DNA of 64,000 bases from Mycobacterium numidiamassiliense (GTDB lineage Bacteria > Actinomycetota > Actinomycetes > Mycobacteriales > Mycobacteriaceae). Below are positions 7,260-16,800 of this stretch, in pieces. The position numbers were made by a program, and so were the translations under genes. The stretch lies in NCBI RefSeq assembly GCF_900157365.1, contig NZ_FUEZ01000004.1:3025066-3089065 (forward strand). The letters run 5' to 3'. The notes under the pieces were generated by a model. That model was not told the DNA's origin, did no database searches, and worked only from the letters and a program-made list of their open reading frames with translations. Every line of letters starts with the position of its first letter. Position 1 is the first letter of the stretch.

Positions 7260-8585
7260 TCAACCGATGGTCGGTACGGGCGCGGTGAGTGGGCTCGTCT
7301 GTGTAGGACGAAGCGCGACCAGCGCCACACCGACGGTGAATACCAGCACGTTCACCCACGGAAGGTGCCCGTCCGGCGCGAAGCCGGCATAGGCGAACAT
7401 GTGCAAACTGAAGGCGGCCATCAGGGCGCCGGCCAGCATGACCACTTCGCCCCAGCGAGCGGTAAGCGGTACGGCCAGCATGGGCAGTGGCGCCGCGAAA
7501 AGCCTTCGCTGCCACCACAGCAGCGCGATCTCGACCGCTGTCACCAGGCTGAGGATGGCGATCCACTCCAGCCGGACCAGCCACCACTGCGCGGTTCCCT
7601 CGAGCGGTTGCGGTAGCAGTCCCGCAGGGTAGGCGACGATCGCCACGATCACCACGGGGATCATGTGCCAAAGGTAAAGGGCCATCACATTGTTATTCGC
7701 TATGAAGAGCATGCGCTTGACGAAGCCGGCGCGCAGCACGCGGTTGAGCGCGGGCGCGAGCGTCACCACCAATCCGGCCTGCGTGCATGCGAAAGCCAGC
7801 ATCGCCACGGTGGGCGGCGTCGTATTCTGCACCGCTTGACCGGGGACGCCGATCATGCTGACCGGATACCAGCCCTGCCAGATCAACAGCGCCAGCGCGA
7901 TCGCCGATCCAGCCGCGAGCAGCACGGGTCTGCGACCGGCCAATAACCCGCCGCGCCAAGCGATTCCGAGCTGGTAGAGCGCCCCCCAGCACAAGAGGTA
8001 ATTCAGCCAGCCGACGTAGGCCACGTGGCCGGCGATCGTGGCAACGTCGAGTACCACGACCCCTATCGCCAACACGGCCGGCACCAAGAGGCCCCAACGG
8101 GTTTGTGCGGCAACCGCAATCGGCGTCAGCGACACCACCACCACGTAGACGGCGAGGAACCACAAGTGCATCGCCACCGCCCAACCCGCGTACTCCAGCA
8201 CCGATCCGGGAACGCCACAGGCGACGAGAACCGCTACGACTACCGACACCAGCACGATGTAGACCGCCGTCGGACCGAGTACCCGGGCCAGTCGATGCCG
8301 AAGCCAGACCTCACGTGAGAAACCGTCCGCGCCGCGCCGATGCGTCCACGACACCGCGCCGGCGTAGCCGGCCGCCAGGAAAAACACCGGAACCGCCTGG
8401 AAAATCCAGGTCAGCCACTGTGTCCAGGGCAGGTCGACGAGCGGGTTTTCCCGCCCGAAATGCCCGTCGTGATAGGTGACCGCTCCGGCTAGCCAGTGAC
8501 CCAGCACAATAAGGACCACGCCCGATACGCGGTAGAAATCCACCGCTAGATTGCGGACTGGTCGCGCGCTGTTCGCCTGGGCCAT
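7260..8585 (-). CDS. Acyltransferase 3 (OafA/YrhL) family membrane protein
   Basis: 441 residues with about ten hydrophobic segments. The N-terminal signature is LAVDFYRVSGVVLIVLGHWLAG, which includes the His in the first transmembrane helix region used by acyltransferase-3 enzymes, and AVPVFFLAAGYAG follows. These integral membrane proteins move acyl groups onto cell-surface sugars or lipids. No partner glycosyltransferase or polyketide gene lies next to it, so the acceptor is unknown. The final ~40 residues after the last helix are Pro/Thr-rich. It reads in the same direction as pst but is separated from pstB by 90 bases. Confidence 0.85.
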   Translation of the reverse strand: MAQANSARPVRNLAVDFYRVSGVVLIVLGHWLAGAVTYHDGHFGRENPLVDLPWTQWLTWIFQAVPVFFLAAGYAGAVSWTHRRGADGFSREVWLRHRLARVLGPTAVYIVLVSVVVAVLVACGVPGSVLEYAGWAVAMHLWFLAVYVVVVSLTPIAVAAQTRWGLLVPAVLAIGVVVLDVATIAGHVAYVGWLNYLLCWGALYQLGIAWRGGLLAGRRPVLLAAGSAIALALLIWQGWYPVSMIGVPGQAVQNTTPPTVAMLAFACTQAGLVVTLAPALNRVLRAGFVKRMLFIANNNVMALYLWHMIPVVIVAIVAYPAGLLPQPLEGTAQWWLVRLEWIAILSLVTAVEIALLWWQRRLFAAPLPMLAVPLTARWGEVVMLAGALMAAFSLHMFAYAGFAPDGHLPWVNVLVFTVGVALVALRPTQTSPLTAPVPTIG

Positions 8586-8674
8586 CAGGTCGGGGAAAAC
8601 TCGACGCGGTGCACAGCGCCACGGTACCTGTCCGCGGTCATGTCACATCGATGGTCAGGCCGATGTTTGTGTGG

Positions 8675-9565
8675 TCAGCCGAATCGGCCGGAAATGTAGT
8701 CCTCGGTGGCCTTTTGGTCAGGCGCGGAGAAAATCTTCTCGGTGGTGTTGATTTCGACCAACCGTCCGGGTTTGCCGGTGGCCTCCAGGTTGAAGAACGC
8801 GGTCTGATCGCTGACGCGGGCGGCCTGCTGCATGTTGTGGGTAACGATGACGATCGTGTAGTCCTTCTTGAGCTCAGCGATCAAGTCCTCGATCGCAAGG
8901 GTCGAGATGGGGTCAAGCGCGGAACAGGGTTCGTCCATCAGCAACACACTGGGCGAGACGGCGATCGCCCGTGCGATGCACAGCCGCTGCTGCTGGCCAC
9001 CGGATAGGCCGCCGCCGGGCGCGTCCAGCCGATCTTTGACCTCGTTCCATAGGCTTGCGCCGCGCAACGACCGTTCCGCGAGCTCATCGAGACTTCTCTT
9101 CTTGTGCAGTCCTTGCAGTTTCAATCCGGCGAGCACATTGTCGCGAATTGACATGGTGGGAAAGGGGTTTGGCCGCTGGAAGACCATCCCGACAATCCGG
9201 CGCACACCAACCGCGCCGACCCCCGCGCCGTAGATGTCCCAGCCGTCCAGCAACACCGATCCTTCCACCCGGCCCCCCGGGATGGTCTCGTGCAGACGGT
9301 TCATCGCCCGCAACACGGTGGATTTGCCGCACCCGGATGGTCCTATCAACGCGGTGACGCTTCGAGGATTGACCGTCATGTCGAGATCGGCCACCGCCTT
9401 GAAGGAGCCGTAGTAAATGTTGAGATCCCGGACTTCCACCCGTTTCGCGCCCCTGCGCTGGCCAGGTTCCCCCGCCGGTTCCGCTGCGGCGGGCGCTGGG
9501 GGGGCCGTGATTTCGGGACTCCCGATGACGGCGTCGTCCTTTGTCATGTTGATGTCTTGTGTCAC
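8675..9565 (-). CDS. pstB: Phosphate ABC transporter ATP-binding protein PstB
   Basis: 296 residues from GTG 9565, preceded by AGGAGG. Walker A is GPSGCGKST, the Q-loop region is GMVFQRPNPFPTMSI, the signature is LSGGQQQRLCIARAIA and Walker B is VLLMDEPCSALDP. The NPFP element after the Q-loop and the overall order are typical of PstB. It powers high-affinity phosphate uptake with PstC and PstA at the membrane. Compared with the usual ~258 residues there is a ~40-residue Ala/Pro/Glu-rich N-terminal tail of unknown role. It lies 90 bases downstream of pstA. Confidence 0.95.
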   Translation of the reverse strand: MTQDINMTKDDAVIGSPEITAPPAPAAAEPAGEPGQRRGAKRVEVRDLNIYYGSFKAVADLDMTVNPRSVTALIGPSGCGKSTVLRAMNRLHETIPGGRVEGSVLLDGWDIYGAGVGAVGVRRIVGMVFQRPNPFPTMSIRDNVLAGLKLQGLHKKRSLDELAERSLRGASLWNEVKDRLDAPGGGLSGGQQQRLCIARAIAVSPSVLLMDEPCSALDPISTLAIEDLIAELKKDYTIVIVTHNMQQAARVSDQTAFFNLEATGKPGRLVEINTTEKIFSAPDQKATEDYISGRFG

Positions 9566-9655
9566 GCGATCCTCCTGTGATGTCGTTCGCGTTCAGACCC
9601 GGCCGGGGGACCTGCGTTGTGTTGTCGTGTTGGCTGATATGGGACAGCCGATTCC

Positions 9656-10576
9656 TCATGCTCTAGGTTCGATCACATGCCCGCGACCAACGCTGGTCCG
9701 GCTGGCGATCCATCGGGCCGCCACGGTGAATAGCAGGACGATCACCACCAGAGTAAGCGCTCCTGCCCACGCACGGGCCTGGGCGGCTTTGTATCCGGTG
9801 ATGGCGTTACCGAAGATCTGCAGGGACAGTGTCGACATGCGCTTCGTTGGGTTCAGTTCGATGAACAAGTCATTGCCGAGCGCGGTCAGCAGCAGCGGCG
9901 CCGTTTCTCCCATGGCGCGCGCGAACGCGAGCATGACGCCGGTGATGATTCCGGAACTGGCAGCCGGCAAGACAATCGACACAATGGTGCCTGCTTTGCT
10001 GGCGCCCAACGCGAGGGAGGCTTCGCGCAGTTCGCGGGGCACGAGTCGCAGCATTTCTTCGGTCGAGCGAATCACCAGCGGCAGCATGACGAGTCCGAGG
10101 GCTATTCCTCCGGCTATGCCGGAAAATCCGAAGAACACCACCCACATCGCGTAGACCAGCGCGCCGGTGACGATCGTTGGCACGCCGACCAGGATGTCGG
10201 TCAGAAAGCGTGTCACCCTTGCCAGTCGGCCTCCGTATTCGACCAAGTAGATCGCTGCCGCGATACCGACGGGCATCGACAGCAGCGTCGCGATGCCGGT
10301 GACGATGAGGCTTCCGATGATGCCGTTGAGGAAGCCTCCGCCCGGCTGGCCGGGATTGCCGGGCGGGGTCTGGGTGAGGAACTCCGGGCCTAGGTACTTC
10401 AGCCCCTGACCGGCGACGTAGACCAGCACCCAGACCAGCACGCCGACGGTGGCGATCATCACCAGTAGCAGCACGGCGTGCATGAATACGTTGGTGATCT
10501 GACGGCGGCGCTCCCCGGGCATCGCGTCGCCTTCGGATAGTCCCTCCAATGGCTCCTTTTCGATCGTCGTACTCAT
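9656..10576 (-). CDS. pstA: Phosphate ABC transporter permease PstA
   Basis: 306 residues with six predicted transmembrane segments and the binding-protein-dependent permease EAA-type loop (RELREASLALGASKAGTIVSIVLP). It forms the inner-membrane channel with PstC. The ATG overlaps the pstC stop (ATGA), so the two permeases are translationally coupled. The N-terminal ~30 residues are a charged cytoplasmic tail. Confidence 0.95.
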   Translation of the reverse strand: MSTTIEKEPLEGLSEGDAMPGERRRQITNVFMHAVLLLVMIATVGVLVWVLVYVAGQGLKYLGPEFLTQTPPGNPGQPGGGFLNGIIGSLIVTGIATLLSMPVGIAAAIYLVEYGGRLARVTRFLTDILVGVPTIVTGALVYAMWVVFFGFSGIAGGIALGLVMLPLVIRSTEEMLRLVPRELREASLALGASKAGTIVSIVLPAASSGIITGVMLAFARAMGETAPLLLTALGNDLFIELNPTKRMSTLSLQIFGNAITGYKAAQARAWAGALTLVVIVLLFTVAARWIASRTSVGRGHVIEPRA

Positions 10577-11562
10577 GCGATGTGCTCTGAAACCCGGCCG
10601 ACGATGCGCTTGCCGATCACGTTGACGAGCAACGACAACAGCAGCAGCGCGAACGCCACCACGAATAGTGAATCCAGATGAAATGGCTGATTGGCTTCGG
10701 TGAACTCATTGGCGATGACGCTCGGCATGGTGGATCCCGCGCGCATTATCCCGTGCGGGATAGTCAGCACGTTGTTGCCGATCAGCATGGTCACCGCGAT
10801 CGTTTCCCCGAACGCGCGGCCTAGACCCAGGATCGCAGCGCCGATGATCCCCGAACGCGACCGCGGCAACACCGCGATGCGCATCATCTCCCACTTGGTC
10901 GCGCCCACCGCCAGCGCCGCCTCTTTTTCGGCGGCCGGTGCGGTGTCGAAAACTTCCCGACAAATGGCGGTGACGATGGGCAGCACCATGATCGCGAGAA
11001 CGACGCCGGCCGCGAACACGGAATATCCGAAAAATGGACCCTGGAACAACCAGCCGATCACCGGGATGCCCGACACCGACGTCAATCCGCGACCGATCGG
11101 TCCAAGCGCGGGAATGAGCGCGAACACCCCCCAAAAGCCGTAGACCACACTGGGGATCGCCGCGAGCAGGTCGACCAACGACGACAACGGTCGGCGAAGT
11201 ACCGCCGGTGAGAGGTTGGTGATGTAGAGGGCCACCGCGATCGCCACCGGCACCGCGATCACCATCGCGACCAGCGAGGTCACCACGGTCCCGTAGACGA
11301 ACTGCAGGATCCCGTAAGGATTCGGCTTGGATAAAGTCACCACCGCTTCCGACGGCGCCCATCGGGCGTGGAAGAAACTCAGCGGCCCGTAGTGCGACAG
11401 TGCCGGCCACGCTCTTATCAGAAGGAACACAGCGGTAGCTACCAAGACCGCGATCACGGTCAGCGCCGCGGCGGCCATCAGTCGCCCGAACACCCCGTCG
11501 ATGAACCGACCGTCCGACGATGGCTCCGACGTAGTGGGCGGGGCCAGAACCTCCGCGGTCAT
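10573..11562 (-). CDS. pstC: Phosphate ABC transporter permease PstC
   Basis: About 329 residues from ATG 11562, chosen because it overlaps the pstS stop by ATGA; the frame is open far upstream but that stretch is antisense-like low-complexity sequence within pstS. Six transmembrane segments and the permease loop KEAALAVGATKWEMMRIAVLP are visible. It pairs with PstA. The order pstS-pstC-pstA-pstB is the standard phosphate operon. Confidence 0.95.
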   Translation of the reverse strand: MTAEVLAPPTTSEPSSDGRFIDGVFGRLMAAAALTVIAVLVATAVFLLIRAWPALSHYGPLSFFHARWAPSEAVVTLSKPNPYGILQFVYGTVVTSLVAMVIAVPVAIAVALYITNLSPAVLRRPLSSLVDLLAAIPSVVYGFWGVFALIPALGPIGRGLTSVSGIPVIGWLFQGPFFGYSVFAAGVVLAIMVLPIVTAICREVFDTAPAAEKEAALAVGATKWEMMRIAVLPRSRSGIIGAAILGLGRAFGETIAVTMLIGNNVLTIPHGIMRAGSTMPSVIANEFTEANQPFHLDSLFVVAFALLLLSLLVNVIGKRIVGRVSEHIA

Positions 11563-12734
11563 TTCGTGACCGGACCGCCGTTGAGGGTGATCTTTTGAAC
11601 CATGCCCATCGCCAAACCCTGCAGATCCTTGCCCAGGGGGGCGTAGTTGACGCTGGCGGCATCGTCCTGACCGTTCGACAGGGTCCACGAGAAGAAGTTG
11701 ACGAGCGCCTTCGCCTTCGCCGGGTCGGTCTGGTTCTGATACACCAGCCCGTAAACGGTGCCGGTGATCGGGTAGGCGTTTTGATCGGACCCGTCGGTCA
11801 GGCTTACCCGCAGGTCTGGTGGGTAAGCGATGCCCTGGGTGCCCGCGGTGATGGTGGCTACGCAGGGCTGAATGAAGTTGCCCGCCTTGTTTTTCACGAC
11901 GCCGTAATTGAGGTTCTGCGCCAACACGTAGGCCAACTCGACGTAGCCGATGCTTCCGTCGGTCTGATTGATCACCCCGGAAACGCCCTCGTTGCCCTTG
12001 CCGCCGATGCCCACCGGCCACGCGATGTCCTTGCCGAAGCTCCTATCGGGGCCGCCGAGGGTCTGCACCCAGGTCGGGCTTTCCTTGGTCAGAAAATCCG
12101 TCCAAACCGCGGTTGTGCCGGAGCCATCCGAACGATGGGCCACCGCGATCGGCTGGTCGGGCAGAGTCGTGCCTGGATTCAGCCCGACGAGCGCTGGGTC
12201 GTTCCACTTGGTGATCTTCCCGGCGAAGATTTTGCCCAACGTGTCACCGTCGAACTTCAGGCCGGTTTGGACACCCTTCACGTTGTAGGTGGGTACGACG
12301 GCGCCCAGTGTCAACGGGATGTGAAGGATGGGGCCGAATTTCGCGGCGGCCAGCTCGCTGTCCTTCATCGGGGTGTCGGATGCGCCGAAATCGACTGTGC
12401 CCGCGACGATCTGCTGCACACCGCCGCCGGAGCCGATGGGCTGATAGGCGACCTGCACCCCATCGGATTGTGAATAGTCTTTGGTCCACACCGACATCGC
12501 CGGCGCCACGAACGTCGACCCGGCCCCCGACAAGCTGGTCGCACCGCCGTCGATCTTGGGGATCGTCCTCGGGTAGCCGGGCTTGGCGGCCGCCTGCTGG
12601 CCGCAAATCTGGCCCGCTAGGCCCTGCTGGGTGCTGCCGGCGGCCCCGCCGCCACTGGTGCTTCCACACCCGGTCAGCCAACTCGCAGCACTAATGGCGA
12701 TCACAGCAGTGATCGTTGTGTTGCGGAGGAACAT
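11559..12734 (-). CDS. pstS: Periplasmic phosphate-binding lipoprotein PstS
   Basis: 391 residues. A lipoprotein signal peptide ends in the lipobox LTGC (Cys23). The phosphate-binding protein motifs LSGAGSTFVAPAM, GSGGGVQQI, FGASDTPM and AHRSDGSGTTAVWTDFL are all present. It captures phosphate outside the membrane and delivers it to PstCA. AGGAGG precedes the ATG. It is the first gene of the operon, so phosphate-starvation control should act in the 152 bases upstream. Confidence 0.96.
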   Translation of the reverse strand: MFLRNTTITAVIAISAASWLTGCGSTSGGGAAGSTQQGLAGQICGQQAAAKPGYPRTIPKIDGGATSLSGAGSTFVAPAMSVWTKDYSQSDGVQVAYQPIGSGGGVQQIVAGTVDFGASDTPMKDSELAAAKFGPILHIPLTLGAVVPTYNVKGVQTGLKFDGDTLGKIFAGKITKWNDPALVGLNPGTTLPDQPIAVAHRSDGSGTTAVWTDFLTKESPTWVQTLGGPDRSFGKDIAWPVGIGGKGNEGVSGVINQTDGSIGYVELAYVLAQNLNYGVVKNKAGNFIQPCVATITAGTQGIAYPPDLRVSLTDGSDQNAYPITGTVYGLVYQNQTDPAKAKALVNFFSWTLSNGQDDAASVNYAPLGKDLQGLAMGMVQKITLNGGPVTK

Positions 12735-12790
12735 CTACGCCTCCTGATCCGGCGATGCCGGTGGCATCCCACTTATCGAAGACGGTCGAC

Positions 12791-12829
12791 ATGAACGCGC
12801 GTAGTTCCAAACCTGTCCGGGAAATGAAC
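12791..12829 (-). promoter_or_regulatory. Possible phosphate-regulator half-sites upstream of pstS
   Basis: Two copies of GTTCAT (minus strand), at 12791-12796 and 12824-12829, are 33 bases apart, about three helical turns, in the only non-coding stretch before pstS. GTTCA words are part of actinobacterial PhoP/RegX3 phosphate boxes, so these may be regulator half-sites. The spacing is wider than the usual 11-base repeat, so confidence is low. Confidence 0.25.
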
Positions 12830-12856
12830 GCCGCAACGCCGCTGCAAGGCAGCAGA

Positions 12857-12872
12857 CCCGAGAAAGCTCGGG
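12857..12872 (-). terminator. Hairpin between the PFOR operon and pstS
   Basis: CCCGAG AAAG CTCGGG forms a perfect 6-bp stem with a 4-base loop just after the DHOD-like gene stop. There is no T-run, so if it terminates transcription it is not a canonical intrinsic terminator. Confidence 0.3.
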
Positions 12873-12886
12873 CGGTGTGGCGCGGG

Positions 12887-13897
12887 TCACCAGGGGCCGT
12901 AATCGGTGCTATTGGCTTCGCTTAGCGCGTTGACGTAGTCCCAGCGTTCCCGGCTGGTCTCGTCGGCGCCGACGGGTATCGCGAGCAGCCCCCGCACTTC
13001 CTCGATGGTCGCATATCCCTTGCGCCGCATCCATTCACACAACCCGTCGAGCAGTACGGCGGCGTGTTCCGGGCCGTGTCGCAGCAGTGCTGACGCGGTC
13101 ATCACCACATCCGCGCCGGCCAGCAGGTACTTGGTCAGCTCCGCGGCGCTCTCGACGCCGGTCGTCGCGGCCAGCGAAGCGCCGACCCGTCCGCGCAACA
13201 ACGCAATCCACGTCAGCGGCAGCCGAATCTCCGCCGCGGTGGACAACGACACCGTACGCACCACCTTGAGCGTCTCGGGGTCGATATCGGGCTGCAGGAA
13301 TCGGTTGAACAGAACAAGCCCGTCCGCGCCCGCCTCGTCCAGGCGCCTTGCCATCTCGCCGGTCGCGCTGAAGTACGGGCTGAGCTTGACGGCCACCGGC
13401 ACGGTCACCGCGTCCTTGACCCACGCCAGGATGTCGAGGTGACGCTGTTCGACACCGCGACCGCAGATCTGCGGATCGGCGGGGAGGTAGTAGATGTTCA
13501 ATTCGATTGCGGCCGCTCCGGAATCCTGCATTGACCGGGCGTAGCGGGCCCAACTGCCGGGCGTGATGCCGTTGAGGCTGCCGATCACCGGAACTGAGAC
13601 CGCGCCTGCCGCACGTTCGAGCAGGCTCAAGTACCGGCGCGGGCCGTGGTCCACATCGGCGGCGTGCGGGAAGTACGACAAAGACTCGGCGAAGCTCTCG
13701 GTGCCCGCCTCGGCCGCGCGCGCGTTCTGCTCAGCCTCGCGGCGGAGCTGCTCTTCGAACAACGAATAGAGCACTACCGCGCCGACGCCGGCGTCGGCGA
13801 GGCGCCGGACGCCATCGACCGTCTGGGACAGCGGGGATGCCGCCGCGACGAGCGGGTTGCGCAATGTGAGGCCTAGATAGCGGGTCGACAGCTCCAT
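12887..13897 (-). CDS. Dihydroorotate dehydrogenase-like FMN oxidoreductase of a PFOR operon
   Basis: About 336 residues from ATG 13897. The family fold is seen in STRYLGLTLRNPLVAAASPLS, then NIYYLPADP (the active-site segment), PVAVKLSPYF and GADGLVLFNRF, with the C-terminal phosphate-binding region TTGVESAAELTKYLLAGADVVMTASALL. It lacks the exact LSxPNT catalytic segment of true DHOD, so pyrimidine synthesis is unlikely. Its start overlaps the stop of the pyruvate:ferredoxin oxidoreductase by one base, which suggests a flavin electron-transfer or reductase role with ferredoxin; that is inference from context. Confidence 0.8.
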   Translation of the reverse strand: MELSTRYLGLTLRNPLVAAASPLSQTVDGVRRLADAGVGAVVLYSLFEEQLRREAEQNARAAEAGTESFAESLSYFPHAADVDHGPRRYLSLLERAAGAVSVPVIGSLNGITPGSWARYARSMQDSGAAAIELNIYYLPADPQICGRGVEQRHLDILAWVKDAVTVPVAVKLSPYFSATGEMARRLDEAGADGLVLFNRFLQPDIDPETLKVVRTVSLSTAAEIRLPLTWIALLRGRVGASLAATTGVESAAELTKYLLAGADVVMTASALLRHGPEHAAVLLDGLCEWMRRKGYATIEEVRGLLAIPVGADETSRERWDYVNALSEANSTDYGPW

Positions 13898-16800
13898 CAG
13901 CGTTGCCTGCGGGCGTCGGCGTGGAAGTGTTCGGGACCGCGGGAAGCCATCTCCTCGTAGACATTCCAGCGTTGTTCGATCGCCTGTTCTGCCAACCCGA
14001 GCAGGCGTTCGGCTTCGACCGGCTCGGCGTTGGCCAGCGCGCGATATCGCAGCTCTCGGTATACGTAGTCGGCAAGCGGGATCCGCGGTCGGTGCGAATC
14101 GAGCAGGAACGGATTGTGCCCGGTGGCACGAAGTACCGGGTCGTAACGGATCAGCGGCCAATGTCCGCTGGCGACCGCGCGGTACTGCTGGTCCATCCCG
14201 AGACGCATATCGATGCCGTGCGCAATGCACTGGCTATAGGCGATCACCAGCGACGGGCCCTCGTAAGCCTCGGCTTCACGGAAGGCCTGGAGAGTGTGCT
14301 GCGGGTCGGCACCCATGGCGACCTTGGCGACGTAGACGTTTCCGTACGCGATCGCTTGGAGCGCGAGATCCTTCTTCGGCACCGTCTTGCCGGCGGCGGC
14401 GAACTTGGCGACTGCGCCCAGTGGTGTGGCCTTGGACATCTGACCGCCGGTGTTGGAGTAAACCTCGGTGTCGAGCACCAGCACGTTGACGTTGCGGCCG
14501 GTGGCCAGCACATGGTCGAGGCCGCCGGACCCGATGTCGTATGCCCAGCCGTCACCGCCGACGATCCATACGCTGCGCCGCACCAGGTGGTCGACCACGC
14601 TGCGCAGGTCGCTGGTCGTGGCCGGATCGAGGCCCCTGAGGCGGTGCTTGAGCTCGGCCACCCGCTCACGCTGGGCGTGCAACTCCGACTCCCGCAGCTG
14701 CGGTGCCCCCAGAATGGCGTCGACGAGCTCGGTGCCGACGGCGTCGCGAAACTCGGCGAGGCGTTGCCGTGCCAGTTCGGCGTGTCCGTCGCTGGCCAAC
14801 CGCATGCCGAGGCCGAATTCCGCGTTGTCCTCGAACAGCGAATTCGACCACGCCGGGCCCCGCCCGTCCGCGTCGGTGGTCCAGGGAGTGGTGGGCAGGC
14901 TGCCGCCGTAGATGGATGAGCAGCCGGTCGCGTTGGCGATCATCAGCCGATCGCCGAAAAGTTGGGAGAGCAGTTTGAGGTAAGGCGTCTCACCGCAACC
15001 GGCACAGGCGCCGGAGAACTCGAACAGCGGCTCCAGGAATTGGGTCCCGCGCACGGTGCCGAAGTCCACCCGGGTCCTGTCGTTGGTCGGCAGGGTTTCG
15101 AAGAAGGCGATGTTCTCGCGCTCGGCGATGACTCGCGGTTCGCTGGGGCCGAGATTGATCGCTTTGGTAGCGGTGCTACCCGGTATGACGACCGGGCAGG
15201 CCTCGACGCACAGGCCGCAACCGGTGCAGTCCTCGACGTAGACCTGTAGCGAGTATCTGGCGTTCGGGAGGCCGACGGCGTCCAGGGGCGCGGAGTCGAA
15301 CTGGTCTGGCGCCCCGGCCAGCTGGGACTGGTCGTAGTACTTGGAGCGGATCACGCTGTGCGGGCAGACGAAGCCGCAGTTGCCGCATTGAATACAGCTC
15401 CCGGAGTCCCAGACCGCAACCAGCTCGGAAATGTTGCGCTTCTCGAACGCAGTCGTTCCGCTGGGATAGGTGCCATCCACTGGAAGTACGCTGACCGGCA
15501 AGGCATTTCCGCGTCCGGCCATCATCTCGGCTGTGACATTGCGGACGAACTCCGGTGCGGACTCGGGCACCGTCGGTGCCAGTGCGCGCGTGGAGGCGAC
15601 CAGGTTGGGCACTTCGATCCGGTGCAACCCGGCCAGGGCGCCGTCCACCGCGGCTAGTTCTTTGCGCAGCACGTCGGCGCCCCGGCTTGCATACGCCTTT
15701 TCCACCGAGTCCTTGATTCGGGCGAGCGCTTGCTCGCGAGGCAGCACGTCCGAGATCGCGAAAAAGCAAGTCTGCAAAACGATGTTGATCCGCCCCGCGA
15801 GCCCGGCGTCGCGAGCGATCCGGTCGGCGTCGACGGCGTACAGCGTGATCCGCTTGGCGACGATCTGTTCCTGGACCGGCCGCGGTAGGGCGTCCCAGAC
15901 TTTCTCGACGGGGTGCCGACAGTTCAGCAGCAGCACCGCTTCGGGGGCGGCTCGATCGAGCACGTCGATTTTGTCGAGGAATCGGAACTGGTGGCAGCCA
16001 ATGAAATTGGCGGCAGTCACCAGGTAGGGGGCCCGGATCGGAGTTGGCCCGAAGCGTAGATGCGACTCGGTCTGTGATCCCGACTTCTTCGAGTCGTAGA
16101 CGAAGTAGCCCTGGGCGTGCAGACCTTCTTCGGACCCCAGGATCTTGATCGTGTTCTTGTTCGCACTGACGGTGCCGTCCGAACCCAGCCCGAAAAAGAC
16201 CGCCCGGAAGGTGTCGGGTGACTCGATGTCGAACGCCGGGTCGTAGTCGACGCTGGTACCGGAGACGTCGTCGTCGATGCCGATGGTGAAACGGCGCCGT
16301 GGTTGCTCGCGAGCGAGGTCGGCGAACACCCCGGCAACCATGGCGGGCGTGAACTCCTTGGAGGACAGTCCGTAGCGCCCACCCGTTACGCGTGGCATGG
16401 CGACCCGCTCCCCGTCGGCGCAGGCTTCGGCAAGCGCGGCGACAACGTCCAGATACAACGGCTCGCCGATCGACCCCGGCTCCTTGGTGCGGTCCAGAAC
16501 GCCGACCGTACGCACCGTCGCCGGCAGCGCCTCGAGGAACGCTGCGGCAGGAAATGGGCGGTACAGCCGCAGCTGCACCACCCCGACCCGCTCGCCGCGC
16601 TCGGCGAGGGCGGCGACGGTTTGCACCACGGTCTGGCCGCCTGAGCCCATCACCACCAGCACTCGTTGCGCCTCGGGATGTCCGGTGTAGTCGACGATGT
16701 GCATCGTCCTGCCGGTGCGTTCGCCTAGACGGGCCATCAAGTCATCGACCACCCCGGGAACCCTTGCGTAGAAAGGGTTCACCGTTTCGCGCGCCTGAAA

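Noticed and set aside
10573..12021. Long N-terminal extension of the PstC frame
   Set aside because: The extra ~150 residues lie inside pstS, are Arg/Gly/His-rich and lack permease similarity; ATG 11562 with an ATGA overlap is the better start.
12887..13897. True dihydroorotate dehydrogenase (pyrD)
   Set aside because: The catalytic loop differs and the operon context is PFOR, not pyrimidine synthesis.
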